Positions 1 to 8,386 of a stretch of 44,520 nt of DNA are shown here, piece by piece (positions within the stretch are counted from its first letter, which is position 1; every line of letters starts with the position of its first letter). The stretch comes from Candidatus Zhuqueibacterota bacterium (GTDB taxonomy: Bacteria; Zhuqueibacterota; Zhuqueibacteria; Thermofontimicrobiales; Sulfurfontimicrobiaceae): positions 1 to 44,520 of the forward strand of contig JAFGMA010000070.1 of NCBI GenBank assembly GCA_016927835.1, given 5' to 3'. The position numbers and the translations under genes are program-made. The notes under the pieces were generated by a model. That model was not told the origin of the DNA. It saw only the letters and a program-made list of their open reading frames with translations, and did no database searches.

Positions 1-16
1 CTTTCACTTAAATTGA

Positions 17-157
17 GCGATTGGCATTTGGCTATTGGCTTTTAGCTAATTAAATTTCAATTAGTTAAAATGATCAAAGTTTGTCATCCAACAAGTGAAA
101 TTATCTATACGATGTAAGTCTTGATAAACCAAGCGCCAAAAGCCATAAGCCAATCGC
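17..157. repeat. Imperfect inverted repeat upstream of pdxJ
   Basis: GCGATTGGC at 17-25 and TGGCTTTT at 36-43 are matched in reverse complement by AAAAGCCA at 138-145 and GCCAATCGC at 149-157. The left arm carries a few extra bases. The arms flank about 95 bases of AT-rich DNA. It looks like a dispersed intergenic palindrome rather than a regulatory site, but it does lie directly in front of pdxJ, so a role in its leader cannot be excluded. Confidence 0.5.
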
Positions 158-201
158 CTATTTTAGGTTTCATTAATTGAATTAAATCAGGAGACTTTAT
201 C

Positions 202-915
202 ATGACACGATTGGGGGTCAATGTTGACCATGTTGCAACAATTCGTGAAGCACGCAAGGGGAGGGAACCTGATCCGGTGGCAGCGGCGGTTCTGGTTGAT
301 ATGGCTGGTGCGGACGGCATCGTCATCCATCTGCGTGAGGATCGCCGGCATATCAATGACCGTGATCTGTCGATAATGCGTGAAGTCGTGAAAACCCATC
401 TGAATCTCGAAATGGCGGCAACCGAAGAAATGGTGAAAAAAGCGATCACCGTGCTGCCGGATATGGTGACGCTGGTTCCGGAGCGTCGCCAGGAATTGAC
501 GACCGAAGGCGGGCTGGACGTTCAGGCGAATTTTGACTATCTCGAGAATCCAATTGCCACCCTCAGGGCAAACAATATCGTTGTCAGCCTTTTCATCGAT
601 CCGGATATCTATCAAATAAAAGCCGCAACCAGACTCGGCGCAGATTATGTTGAATTGCACACCGGCAATTATGCGAACGCCGACGACCTGAACACGGTCA
701 TGGATGAATTGGAAAAAATCAAATCGAGCGCGGTTGCCGCCGCAAAACTTGGTCTTGGCGTTTCCGCAGGGCATGGATTGAATTATCAAAATGTCATAGA
801 CATCGCAAAAATACCGCAAATTGAAGAACTGAATATCGGGCATTCAATCATCTCCCGTGCGGTAATGATAGGTATGGAACAAGCGGTTCGTGATATGCTG
901 AGATTGATCCGCTAA
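202..915 (+). CDS. pdxJ: Pyridoxine 5'-phosphate synthase
   Basis: The 237-residue product matches PdxJ over its full length (the family is usually about 240). PdxJ condenses 1-deoxy-D-xylulose 5-phosphate with 3-amino-2-oxopropyl phosphate to pyridoxine 5'-phosphate, the last ring-closing step of the DXP-dependent vitamin B6 pathway, in the cytosol. Visible family signatures are LGVNVDHVATIREAR at residues 4-18, the HLREDRRHINDRD segment with the catalytic His at about 43, the catalytic Glu in NLEMA, TEGGLDV, and near the C terminus SAGHGLNY and ELNIGHSII. The ATG at 202 has AGGAGA at 189-194, 7 bases upstream. The next gene uses PLP as cofactor and begins 75 bases downstream, so co-transcription is possible. 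Presence of PdxJ implies the DXP-dependent route and not the PdxS/PdxT route, at least for this step. Confidence 0.97.
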   Translation: MTRLGVNVDHVATIREARKGREPDPVAAAVLVDMAGADGIVIHLREDRRHINDRDLSIMREVVKTHLNLEMAATEEMVKKAITVLPDMVTLVPERRQELTTEGGLDVQANFDYLENPIATLRANNIVVSLFIDPDIYQIKAATRLGADYVELHTGNYANADDLNTVMDELEKIKSSAVAAAKLGLGVSAGHGLNYQNVIDIAKIPQIEELNIGHSIISRAVMIGMEQAVRDMLRLIR

Positions 916-990
916 ATGCCACGCCTTGCAGGTAAGTGTTTTTCACACCAATTCACAAAAACCTGTACCCGTTCGAGAAGGACTCTAACC

Positions 991-2370
991 ATGCTATTCC
1001 CAGCAGAACCTTTCAAAATTAAAGTTGTCGAAGCAATTCAAAAAACATCGTTTGAAGAGCGCGATCGACTGATACGTCAGGCTGGCTACAACGTTTTCAT
1101 GCTGCCCGCTGAAAAAATTTATATTGATCTGCTCACCGATAGCGGAACGTCTGCTATGAGCGATAATCAATGGGCTGGAATGATGATTGGCGATGAATCG
1201 TATGCGGGCAGCCGCAACTACTTCCGCCTCGAAGAAACTGTGCGCGATATCTTCGGATATCAGTACATAATACCAACGCACCAGGGGCGGATGGCGGAAA
1301 ATCTGCTCTTCAATGCAATGCTGAAACCGGGCGACATCGTCCCGAACAATATTCATTTCGATACGACACGAGCGAATATTGAATATAATAAAGGCATCGC
1401 CCTGGACCTGGTAATCGATGAAGGATTCGATCCGGATACAGAATTGCCATTCAAAGGCAATATGGACTTGAGGAAATTGGTGCGGGTTATCGATCAACAC
1501 GGACCGCAAAAAATTCCGCTGGTTATGATAACGATCACGAACAACAGCGGTGGCGGTCAACCGGTTTCCATGGAAAATATCCGTCAAACCAGGGTATTGC
1601 TCCAAAAATACAATATCCCGCTCATTTTCGACGCCTGCCGGTTTGCTGAAAATTGCTATTTTATCAAGGAAGGGGAGCACGGGTACCATAATAAATCGCT
1701 CAAAGAGATCGCCAGGGAATTATTTTCTCATGGCGATGGCTGCACCATGAGCGCCAAAAAGGACGGGCTGGCAAATATCGGTGGATTTCTGGCGTTGAAT
1801 GATCCGCAAATCGCTGAAAAAGCCACCAATCTGTTGATAATCGTGGAAGGATTTCCCACCTATGGCGGACTTGCCGGTCGCGATCTGGAAGCCATTTCAC
1901 GCGGATTGCAGGAGGTCCTGAACGAAGATTATCTGCATTACCGGATCAGCCAGGTACGCTACCTCGGGCAGTTGTTGCTCGAAGGACAGGTTCCGATCCT
2001 GCGACCAATCGGCGGACATGCGGTTTATCTCAACGCAAAGGCATTCCTGCCGCACATTCCGAAATCGCAATTTCCGGGTCAGGCGCTGGCGGCGGAGCTG
2101 TACCGGAGCGCCGGCATCAGGTCGGTTGAAATCGGCAGTCTGATGTTTGGGCACAAAGATCGCGAGACGGGCGAGGATGTTTTCCCGGAACTTGAACTGG
2201 TAAGGCTCGCGATCCCGCGCCGCGTCTACACGACGATGCACATAAATTATGTGGCGGAATCGCTGATCGAAATTTATAAGAAACGCTACCAAATCAAAGG
2301 ATTGAAGCTGGTATACGAAGCACCTTTTTTAAGGCATTTCACAGCACGTTTAGAAGAAGTTGATAGCTAA
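991..2370 (+). CDS. tnaA: Beta-eliminating lyase, tryptophanase type
   Basis: A 459-residue PLP-dependent lyase of the tryptophanase/tyrosine phenol-lyase family. Tryptophanase converts tryptophan to indole, pyruvate and ammonia. The PLP lysine lies in SAKKDG at residue 257, the same number as in Citrobacter tyrosine phenol-lyase. The two known specificity positions decide between the enzymes. Residue 124 is Asp (in HFDTTR), as in tryptophanase, where tyrosine phenol-lyase has Thr. Residue 381 is Ile (in RSVEIGS), as in tryptophanase, where tyrosine phenol-lyase has the phenol-binding Arg. Overall length and the N-terminal half (LLTDSGTSAMSDNQWAGMM) look more like tyrosine phenol-lyase. The frame is open back to an ATG at 916, but the ATG at 991 has AGAAGGA just upstream and gives the family-typical N terminus MLFPAEPFKI. 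The family is certain; the substrate call is inference from the two residues. Confidence 0.88.
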   Translation: MLFPAEPFKIKVVEAIQKTSFEERDRLIRQAGYNVFMLPAEKIYIDLLTDSGTSAMSDNQWAGMMIGDESYAGSRNYFRLEETVRDIFGYQYIIPTHQGRMAENLLFNAMLKPGDIVPNNIHFDTTRANIEYNKGIALDLVIDEGFDPDTELPFKGNMDLRKLVRVIDQHGPQKIPLVMITITNNSGGGQPVSMENIRQTRVLLQKYNIPLIFDACRFAENCYFIKEGEHGYHNKSLKEIARELFSHGDGCTMSAKKDGLANIGGFLALNDPQIAEKATNLLIIVEGFPTYGGLAGRDLEAISRGLQEVLNEDYLHYRISQVRYLGQLLLEGQVPILRPIGGHAVYLNAKAFLPHIPKSQFPGQALAAELYRSAGIRSVEIGSLMFGHKDRETGEDVFPELELVRLAIPRRVYTTMHINYVAESLIEIYKKRYQIKGLKLVYEAPFLRHFTARLEEVDS

Positions 2371-2400
2371 TACTACAACGCTAAGTCACCAAAATTTATC

Positions 2401-2580
2401 TAACGCAGAGGCGCACAGAACGCTGAGAACCACAGAGGTGAATCAGAAATTCAGGAATTGAATAAAAACAGAGAAATCCCTCTGAAAATGTTTTTTTATT
2501 TTTACGGTAAAATGCGCCTGTTTGATAAAAGGAGAGGCAGCTTTTAAAAATTCTCTGCGAAACTCCGCGCCTCTGCGTTA
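2401..2580. repeat. Intergenic inverted repeat, CGCAGAGGCGC type
   Basis: The 433-base gap between the lyase and the large lipoprotein gene holds a perfect 14-base inverted repeat, TAACGCAGAGGCGC at 2401-2414 and its complement at 2567-2580. The match continues imperfectly inward (CGCTGAGAA against TTCTCTGCG). The arms enclose about 150 bases with no convincing gene. It has the form of a small non-autonomous palindromic element. I see no promoter or terminator I would defend in the gap. Confidence 0.6.
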
Positions 2581-2803
2581 AAATTAAAACGTGGCGGATG
2601 TTACATTTTGAAATCAATTCACGTTGTCGTATTAGTTGTGCCCTCAAATAAAGCTAACCCAGGGGAAGCCATCAGCCATCTCAGGCAAAGTTGTCAACAC
2701 ATTCGTTATATATATGAGCTTTCAATGCTAACAGCCACTCATTCAGATCACACATTGGCGAGGCGTGCAAGATCAATAACTCCAAATCAGGGGAACTGAC
2801 ACA

Positions 2804-4723
2804 ATGCGATTAAAATTTCCAATTCTCATTTATGTTATCACATTCTCGCTTTTAGTAAACTGCGCCGCGCCGTCAGAACGCCCTCAAGACTACGATACTC
2901 AGGGTGGGTTGAATTACGAAAAATGCCTGACCAGCATTCGAATATTCGCTGACGTGTTGTTGGAATATGGCAGGGATACGTATGGAAAAATTAATACACC
3001 GATGTTTCTGAGCATGCTCGATCTAAAAACCCGCCAACGAATCACCCAAAAAGATCCAAACTGGGAACGGGACTACGACCATGAAGATTATATGCTCAAC
3101 GCGCGCGGCAGCAATTTGTATCGCGATACCGAGACTATCCGTGCGTTTTACAAGCTGACGCAGTTAACCGGCGATTCAACCTATCATCGGGCTGCAGATG
3201 CGTATCTCAGTGCGTTCCTCGAAAAATGCGTCAGTCCGACAACCGGGCTTTTCGCCTGGGGTGAGCATATATTTTACCACGTTCTGCGAGATACTGTCGA
3301 AGCCAATCGCCATGAGGTGGAAATACCACTGCCGCTGGTTCAGGAGCTATGGGAAGTCGATCCGCAAAAAGTTCAACGATATGCCGATGCAATTTATGAT
3401 TACCATATCTATGATAAAACGACGTTCGATTACGATCGACATGGAAATTACACCACGGGCAAGTTTGACGATCCGGATGTGCGCGGCACCTGGATCAAAC
3501 ATTCAGGTCTCTTTACATATATTTTCCTCGTGGCATATACCAGAACCGGCGAACCGAAATACCTGGATTGGGCGCGCAAAATGACGCATGTTTTCTGGGA
3601 TCGGCGGAATAAACACACAAACCTGGTCGTCGATTTGCCGCAATATTCCACCAATCCTGTCTGCTCTCAAAACCTGCTCTTGTCAACCTATTTGATCGAA
3701 GCCAGTCAGGTTTATCGCGATGATTTCATCCTCAACTGCGGCTTAGCCTATATGAAGAGCGTGGGAACGTACGCCCATAATCCGGACGACACTACGTTTT
3801 TTCAGGAATTACTCATTGCTACCGGCAAACCGGCATCGACCCAACAGCAGTATATTTGGAGCCCCTGGGAATTGACGCCCCGCGCCGGACGGGCAGCGCT
3901 CATCGCCGCAAATTTGTCGGGCGATGACTGGTTTCTCGATTTGGCAAAAACGTATGCGCTGTACATGCATAAATCATCGATCCCGCCTCTGGTCTCGCCG
4001 GGAGCACTGGGCGAAGGTATCCGCTTTTATGTGGCGTTGTATAACGCTACATCGGAAATGCGCTATCTCGAATGGGCGCGACAGGTCGCCAGACATGCGC
4101 TGGAAAATTATTTCGAAAACGGACTTATCAAAGAGTCATCGGATGGCTACATCTACAGTGCCAAATCCGGCGCTGGCAACCTGGCGCTGGGAATGCTGGA
4201 GCTATACGAGACAGAAAATGCGCTCCCGATTCACTGGCAGGTTCCGCGGGAAATCGCCTCCGGAGAGAAGACAGTGCCCTTCTGTATTCAATTGACAGAT
4301 GCCAGCGTGTTGGGCGTCCGCTATCAGTTCGGGGATCAAGCCTGGCAGCAGTTGAATTTCGAACCGAAAGCATCCTCGCATTTTTCCTTTAACATTTCAA
4401 TCCCCGAAGAAATCAAAAATAACAGGTTGCGCTTCCGCCTGGAAATCCCGAACTCCAAACAGAGCAACCATAAGCTCACAATCAGTGATTCCGTGATTAT
4501 TGATGATGATCTCAACGGTCCGCAGTTCAGCCGACTGGATTATGATGCTTATGTCTGCTCCGGGAATAGCGCGCTGATTCAAATCTCGATTGAAGATATG
4601 AATTCGGTGAAAAGCGCCACATTAAGCTATGCCCACGGGAAAGGCGAGCGGATGCGCGTGAAACCATTTTCCGTCCATGGGAGCACATACCAATTTAAAG
4701 TCCCCCGCCGCCGGATCCGTTAA
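2804..4723 (+). CDS. Large lipoprotein, 5' part: alpha/alpha-barrel and Ig-like region
   Basis: The 639-residue frame starts with a lipoprotein signal (LLVNC lipobox, Cys at about 20), so the mature protein should be lipid-anchored in the envelope. Residues about 40-480 carry repeated helical hairpins with aromatic-rich turns (LNARGSNLYRDTETIRAFY, FAWGEHIFYH, GTWIKHSGLFTYIF, YIWSPWELTPRAGRAAL). This resembles the (alpha/alpha) six-hairpin fold of polysaccharide lyases and glycosidases. I cannot assign a family or substrate. Residues about 490-630 look like beta-sandwich domains. The last seven residues (PRRRIR then TAA) come from a shifted frame. The true continuation lies in frame 1 from about 4705, so this is the N-terminal half of one gene running to 6378. 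Start: ATG 2804 with AGGGGAA at 2789-2795. Confidence 0.85.
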   Translation: MRLKFPILIYVITFSLLVNCAAPSERPQDYDTQGGLNYEKCLTSIRIFADVLLEYGRDTYGKINTPMFLSMLDLKTRQRITQKDPNWERDYDHEDYMLNARGSNLYRDTETIRAFYKLTQLTGDSTYHRAADAYLSAFLEKCVSPTTGLFAWGEHIFYHVLRDTVEANRHEVEIPLPLVQELWEVDPQKVQRYADAIYDYHIYDKTTFDYDRHGNYTTGKFDDPDVRGTWIKHSGLFTYIFLVAYTRTGEPKYLDWARKMTHVFWDRRNKHTNLVVDLPQYSTNPVCSQNLLLSTYLIEASQVYRDDFILNCGLAYMKSVGTYAHNPDDTTFFQELLIATGKPASTQQQYIWSPWELTPRAGRAALIAANLSGDDWFLDLAKTYALYMHKSSIPPLVSPGALGEGIRFYVALYNATSEMRYLEWARQVARHALENYFENGLIKESSDGYIYSAKSGAGNLALGMLELYETENALPIHWQVPREIASGEKTVPFCIQLTDASVLGVRYQFGDQAWQQLNFEPKASSHFSFNISIPEEIKNNRLRFRLEIPNSKQSNHKLTISDSVIIDDDLNGPQFSRLDYDAYVCSGNSALIQISIEDMNSVKSATLSYAHGKGERMRVKPFSVHGSTYQFKVPRRRIR

Positions 4724-6378
4724 ACGATATCACCGCCTTTCGGATCGACGCAATTGATGCGGATGATACACCCGCTCGAAGTCAGACCGCGGAATCCCGG
4801 TTTCGCTGGAAACTCGGACAAGCGATTCCCCTGAAACAACAACGAACCAGGCTTGCGTTTGATTCGCCGGAGATGGGCGTACGCGGGGTACTGCACGTCG
4901 AGGGAAAGCCAAAACCTGATTCAATTGACGCACAATTATTTTTAGATGCTGCAAAATCCGATTTGGGCGACATCGCTTTTGCAGCAAAAACCTGGCGGCT
5001 TACGTTTTCATCCCCGGGCATAAAACTTTCAGAGGCGGCACTGAGTTTTACTTACACTGATGACGATGTGAATGAGCTGATGGAAGAACACCTGTCTGTT
5101 TACCGGAAAAACGGCGACCGATGGGAAAAATTAGGTTCAACCGTTGACTTGATGCAAAATCAAATCTCGGTTCGAACAGCGGCATCCGGTGAATTTACTT
5201 TGGGTGCAAAAAAACGGCTGCTCTGGACATTCATGGCGGACGGGGCGCTGCTGTGTTCACCGGCAATATCCGATCTCGATCACGATGGCGCACCTGAAAT
5301 CATTTTGGACAGCCGGAATATCGATCGAAAGGTGTATGCGATTGACAGAAACGGACAGAAATTGTGGGAATTCGAAACCGGTGGCATCGCATACTGGACG
5401 GTTATTTCAGATATTGAAAATGATGGGGAAAAGGAAATCGTTGTCGGCTCCAGTGATTGCCACCTGTATGTGCTCGATGCGTCGGGCAAACTCAAATGGA
5501 ACTATAAATTTGATGCCCAGGCATTTATGCCGGCTGCCGGCGATATTGATGGCGATGGTGAAAATGAAATCGTAATTTCGACTTATGACGGTGTCTACGC
5601 CTTTTCCTGCGCTGGTGATGTCCGATGGCGCTATCCTTCCGGATTCAGGACTTATGTGCCGGTACTTGCGGATGTGGACAATGATGGGCGATTGGAGGTG
5701 CTTGTTGGTGAAAAGGACGGTCAATTCCATGTTATCAATTCCGATGGCAGCCTGCGCTGGAAAAAGCAAATGGGCGGTTATATCGAATCATGTGCGCTTG
5801 CGATTGATTTCGATGGCGATGGTTCGAAGGAGATACTCCTGCAATCGCGGGATAGTCGGTTGACGTGTTTCGATGCCAATGGCGCGAAAAAATGGATTCT
5901 TCCTGTAAGCAGGAACAATGATTGGTCACCCGTCGCTGCGGATTGGGACGGAGATGGTGTGCCCGAGGTGTTATACCAGGATGCTGGTGATTGTGCTATC
6001 GTCGTTGCTGATGGAGAAGGGCGCATCATGCAAAAGATACCAATAGGGGGTCCTTATGCAATCACACCCGTGGTCGCCGACATGAACGGGGATTCGTTGC
6101 CCGACGTGATCACGCAGATTAATCTCGGTTGGTCGAAGCGCTTTTTTGTAGCTTACGATCACTCCGGTGCAAAACTATGGTCGTTTCAAACCGATAGCTG
6201 GGCAAAATATGGCGGTTCACCGGCGCTCGCAGATCTCAACGGCGACGGGCATTTGGAAATATTGTTCGGCACCGATGGAACCGTGTTGTATGCGCTCAGT
6301 ACTGCGGCGCCATGTGCACCGTATCAAATTGTCAATGGCATGTTCCGGGGGGATGCGCAGCATAGCGGGATTTATTGA
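4705..6378 (+). CDS. Large lipoprotein, 3' part: FG-GAP/VCBS beta-propeller
   Basis: This frame is open from about 4705, and the first ATG is only at 4873. Reading from 4708 gives PPDPLNDITAFRIDAIDADD, which completes the Ig-like domain begun by the upstream frame, so no separate start is needed. From about 5210 the product has seven to eight repeats with Asp-rich calcium-loop motifs (DLDHDGAPE, DIDGDGENE, DVDNDGRLE, DFDGDGSKE, DWDGDGVPE, DMNGDSLPD, DLNGDGHLE), each followed by a strand pattern such as LYVLDASGKLKW. This is an integrin-like FG-GAP/VCBS propeller, probably extracellular and used in binding or display. There is no terminal sorting tail. With the upstream part the restored protein would be about 1190 residues. 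Loss of one C in the CCCCC run at 4702-4706 explains the break. Confidence 0.85.
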   Translation, partial: PPPDPLNDITAFRIDAIDADDTPARSQTAESRFRWKLGQAIPLKQQRTRLAFDSPEMGVRGVLHVEGKPKPDSIDAQLFLDAAKSDLGDIAFAAKTWRLTFSSPGIKLSEAALSFTYTDDDVNELMEEHLSVYRKNGDRWEKLGSTVDLMQNQISVRTAASGEFTLGAKKRLLWTFMADGALLCSPAISDLDHDGAPEIILDSRNIDRKVYAIDRNGQKLWEFETGGIAYWTVISDIENDGEKEIVVGSSDCHLYVLDASGKLKWNYKFDAQAFMPAAGDIDGDGENEIVISTYDGVYAFSCAGDVRWRYPSGFRTYVPVLADVDNDGRLEVLVGEKDGQFHVINSDGSLRWKKQMGGYIESCALAIDFDGDGSKEILLQSRDSRLTCFDANGAKKWILPVSRNNDWSPVAADWDGDGVPEVLYQDAGDCAIVVADGEGRIMQKIPIGGPYAITPVVADMNGDSLPDVITQINLGWSKRFFVAYDHSGAKLWSFQTDSWAKYGGSPALADLNGDGHLEILFGTDGTVLYALSTAAPCAPYQIVNGMFRGDAQHSGIY

Positions 6379-6449
6379 TCCTTCCTCGGACGCGAAATCG
6401 CTGCCTTACGTTTTAAAAGTATTGCCGTTTCGCTTGCCGGAAGGCATAC

Positions 6450-6588
6450 GCGAAATAGTCTCTGGATGAAAACTCGCATTTTCATGCTGAAGCGAATCGA
6501 TGGATAACGTAAAAACAATGAGTTATCACCCTTCGACTTCGCTCAGGGTGAAGAAATACTGACATTTCGTTCAGGCACACTATTTCGC
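6450..6588. repeat. Palindromic element in a 611-base gene-free gap
   Basis: The gap 6379-6989 contains an outer inverted repeat, GCGAAATAGT at 6450-6459 and ACTATTTCGC at 6579-6588. Inside it is a hairpin with stem CACCCT/AGGGTG at 6527-6550 enclosing TCGACTTCGCTC. The nesting suggests a small non-autonomous mobile element or REP-like unit. In the remainder (6600-6989) I see no gene. An 87-codon frame on the minus strand at 6604-6867 has no recognisable features. Confidence 0.5.
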
Positions 6589-6989
6589 CGGAAGAACACA
6601 TGCTTAATACTTCCAAATATGAAAAACGAGAGGTTTCAAACCGTGAATCCTGAACCAGCCAACCCGGGCATTTACGGCGCCCACAAACCGTTGAGTGAGT
6701 GACTGACTATTCAACCGAATGGTGATTATGACGCAGGTTATCCCTTCTCTTATGGAACATTCGGCTGTCTTTATGTGTATCTTTGATGTGCATTTAAAAT
6801 CGAAGTGCTCTTCGACAGACGCAATAAGGCTGTTAACTGTTGCCTGACAAATCAGGTGATATTGCATGCGGTTGCTGCCAGCGTTCCAATCGCGATTCGG
6901 TAGAAATTAAAAAAATACCGCCGCAGTACCTTATGCCATACGATACTGAGCTGAAGCTGGAATTTAATCGTTGTTAAAAAGTTAAATTC

Positions 6990-7556
6990 ATGATGAAAAA
7001 CAAAATATTGACGAATTCGGTCAGACGATATAAAATTGGCATTCTAGTAGCTGATGGCTACCAGGTGCTGATGGTAAATTACCCATTTCTGCGCCTGCGA
7101 GAAGAAGGGCTCCGCCCCTTATTCATCGGTAGTGATAGACAATCGCTGGTTGCGGACAGAACGCGGCAAAATGAAATTTTGGTGGATATCGATTTCGATG
7201 ATGCCCGAAAACGCGATTGGGATTTGCTGCTGATACCAGGCGGAGAACTCACTAAAAGCCTGGTATCCCTGCCGGGTGCCCGAAACCTGATTCAGGAAGC
7301 CTATCAGTATCGAACTTACATTGCAGCGGTTGGCAATGGCATTCTTCTGCTGGCAAAAGCCGGTATTCTCGACGGGCATCGCTGTTCTGCACCGCGTGTT
7401 CCGGGTATTGAAACGATATTGGCAGAAGCCGGCGGTTCTCGCTCTGAAAAACCGATAACCGTCGATGGGCTCATTATCACCGCAGAAGATGTTCCTGAAC
7501 TGCCCGTGTTTACAATTACAATGATCGAAGCTTTAACGGGCAAAAAGAAAACATAA
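6990..7556 (+). CDS. DJ-1/PfpI-like protein lacking the catalytic residues
   Basis: A 188-residue single-domain protein of the DJ-1/PfpI (class I glutamine amidotransferase-like) fold. Fold signatures are KIGILVADGY near residue 16, YPFLRLREEGL, DLLLIPGGE near residue 80, and the elbow IAAVGNGILLLAKAGIL near residue 110. Family members with protease, chaperone or glyoxalase activity have Cys-His at the elbow (AxCHG); here these are Gly-Asn (VGNG). The Glu that normally pairs with the Cys in the DVEL-like segment is also absent (QVLMVNYP). It is therefore probably not a Cys-dependent enzyme of the usual kind. It may bind a ligand or act as a partner of the aminopeptidase encoded 20 bases downstream. 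Two ATGs (6990, 6993) are possible, with no strong ribosome binding site at either. Confidence 0.8.
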   Translation: MMKNKILTNSVRRYKIGILVADGYQVLMVNYPFLRLREEGLRPLFIGSDRQSLVADRTRQNEILVDIDFDDARKRDWDLLLIPGGELTKSLVSLPGARNLIQEAYQYRTYIAAVGNGILLLAKAGILDGHRCSAPRVPGIETILAEAGGSRSEKPITVDGLIITAEDVPELPVFTITMIEALTGKKKT

Positions 7557-7576
7557 CCTGAAAGGATAGCCTGTAT

Positions 7577-8368
7577 ATGCCTGGGAAAAAATATTTTTTG
7601 ATCACCGATCTTGAAGGTGTTGCCGGTGTCACCACATTTGATGATGTCACGTTAACCGGTCGGTACTACGAACGTTCTAAATATCTTCTCACCAGCGAGG
7701 TCAATGCCGTTGTCGAGGGATTGCTCGAAGAATCAGAGGCTGAAATTTATGTACTGGATGGGCATGGTTGCGGCGGCATTAATTATGAAGAAATTCATCC
7801 GGATGTGAAGCTGCTGACCGGCAGAGGGTTTTTTCTACCGCTGGAAATGGATCGCGGTTACGATGCACTGCTTTTTGTGGGACAACATGCCCGCAATGGC
7901 GCACCCAACGCGCACCTGAATCATACCATGGACCACCATACTATTTTCGAAGCCAAGGTCAATGGCATTCCCATCGGTGAATTTGGAATATGGGCTGCTT
8001 TTGCCGGTGAGTTGAATATTCCAACGATTTTTCTTTCCGGCGATTCGGCTGCCTGCAGGGAAGCGGGAGAACTGGTCCTCGATATCATCACGGTTGAAGT
8101 GAAGGAAGGTGTCGACAGGGAACTGGCAATTCATTTAAGTCATCAGAAAGCGATCGAGCTGCTGAAAGCCGGAAGCAAACAAGCTGTTAAAGCAATCACC
8201 AAAATCAAGCCTCTAAAATTTGCCCCGCCTTATATTTTCGAATTATCATTTATTGATTCGCTGCAAGCCAAAAGGACGGCTGTCACCAAAAAAGGAAAAT
8301 TGAAAAATCCCAATACCGTCGTATTCGAATACTCCAATTACTGGGATGTCGCCAATATCTGGTTTTAA
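7577..8368 (+). CDS. M55-family D-aminopeptidase (DppA-like)
   Basis: The 263-residue product matches the DppA family of zinc-dependent D-aminopeptidases (M55), which release N-terminal D-amino acids such as D-Ala from peptides and form decamers in Bacillus subtilis. The expected metal ligands are present: Asp and Glu of ITDLEGVAGV (residues 11 and 13), His of LDGHG, His of FVGQHARNG, and Glu of IPIGEFG. Length is close to the family norm of about 270. The likely role is scavenging D-amino acid peptides, for example from peptidoglycan, in the cytosol (no signal peptide). AAAGGA at 7561-7566 lies 10 bases before the ATG. The gene starts 20 bases after the DJ-1-like gene and almost certainly shares its transcript. 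No dpp transporter genes are adjacent. Confidence 0.92.
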   Translation: MPGKKYFLITDLEGVAGVTTFDDVTLTGRYYERSKYLLTSEVNAVVEGLLEESEAEIYVLDGHGCGGINYEEIHPDVKLLTGRGFFLPLEMDRGYDALLFVGQHARNGAPNAHLNHTMDHHTIFEAKVNGIPIGEFGIWAAFAGELNIPTIFLSGDSAACREAGELVLDIITVEVKEGVDRELAIHLSHQKAIELLKAGSKQAVKAITKIKPLKFAPPYIFELSFIDSLQAKRTAVTKKGKLKNPNTVVFEYSNYWDVANIWF

Positions 8369-8386
8369 AATCCGGCGTTCCTCTCC

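Noticed and set aside
187-843. Minus-strand frame of 218 codons
   Set aside because: Antisense shadow of pdxJ, whose motifs are unmistakable.
991-2370. Tyrosine phenol-lyase as the name of the lyase
   Set aside because: Both substrate-determining positions (Asp124, Ile381) match tryptophanase.
4700-4723. Programmed -1 frameshift as the explanation for the split lipoprotein
   Set aside because: The C run lacks a classical X-XXY-YYZ slippery heptamer with a following structure that I can see. Indel in a homopolymer is simpler, though programmed shifting is not excluded.
6604-6867. 87-codon minus-strand frame
   Set aside because: No initiation signal, no motif, and it lies in a repeat-containing gap.
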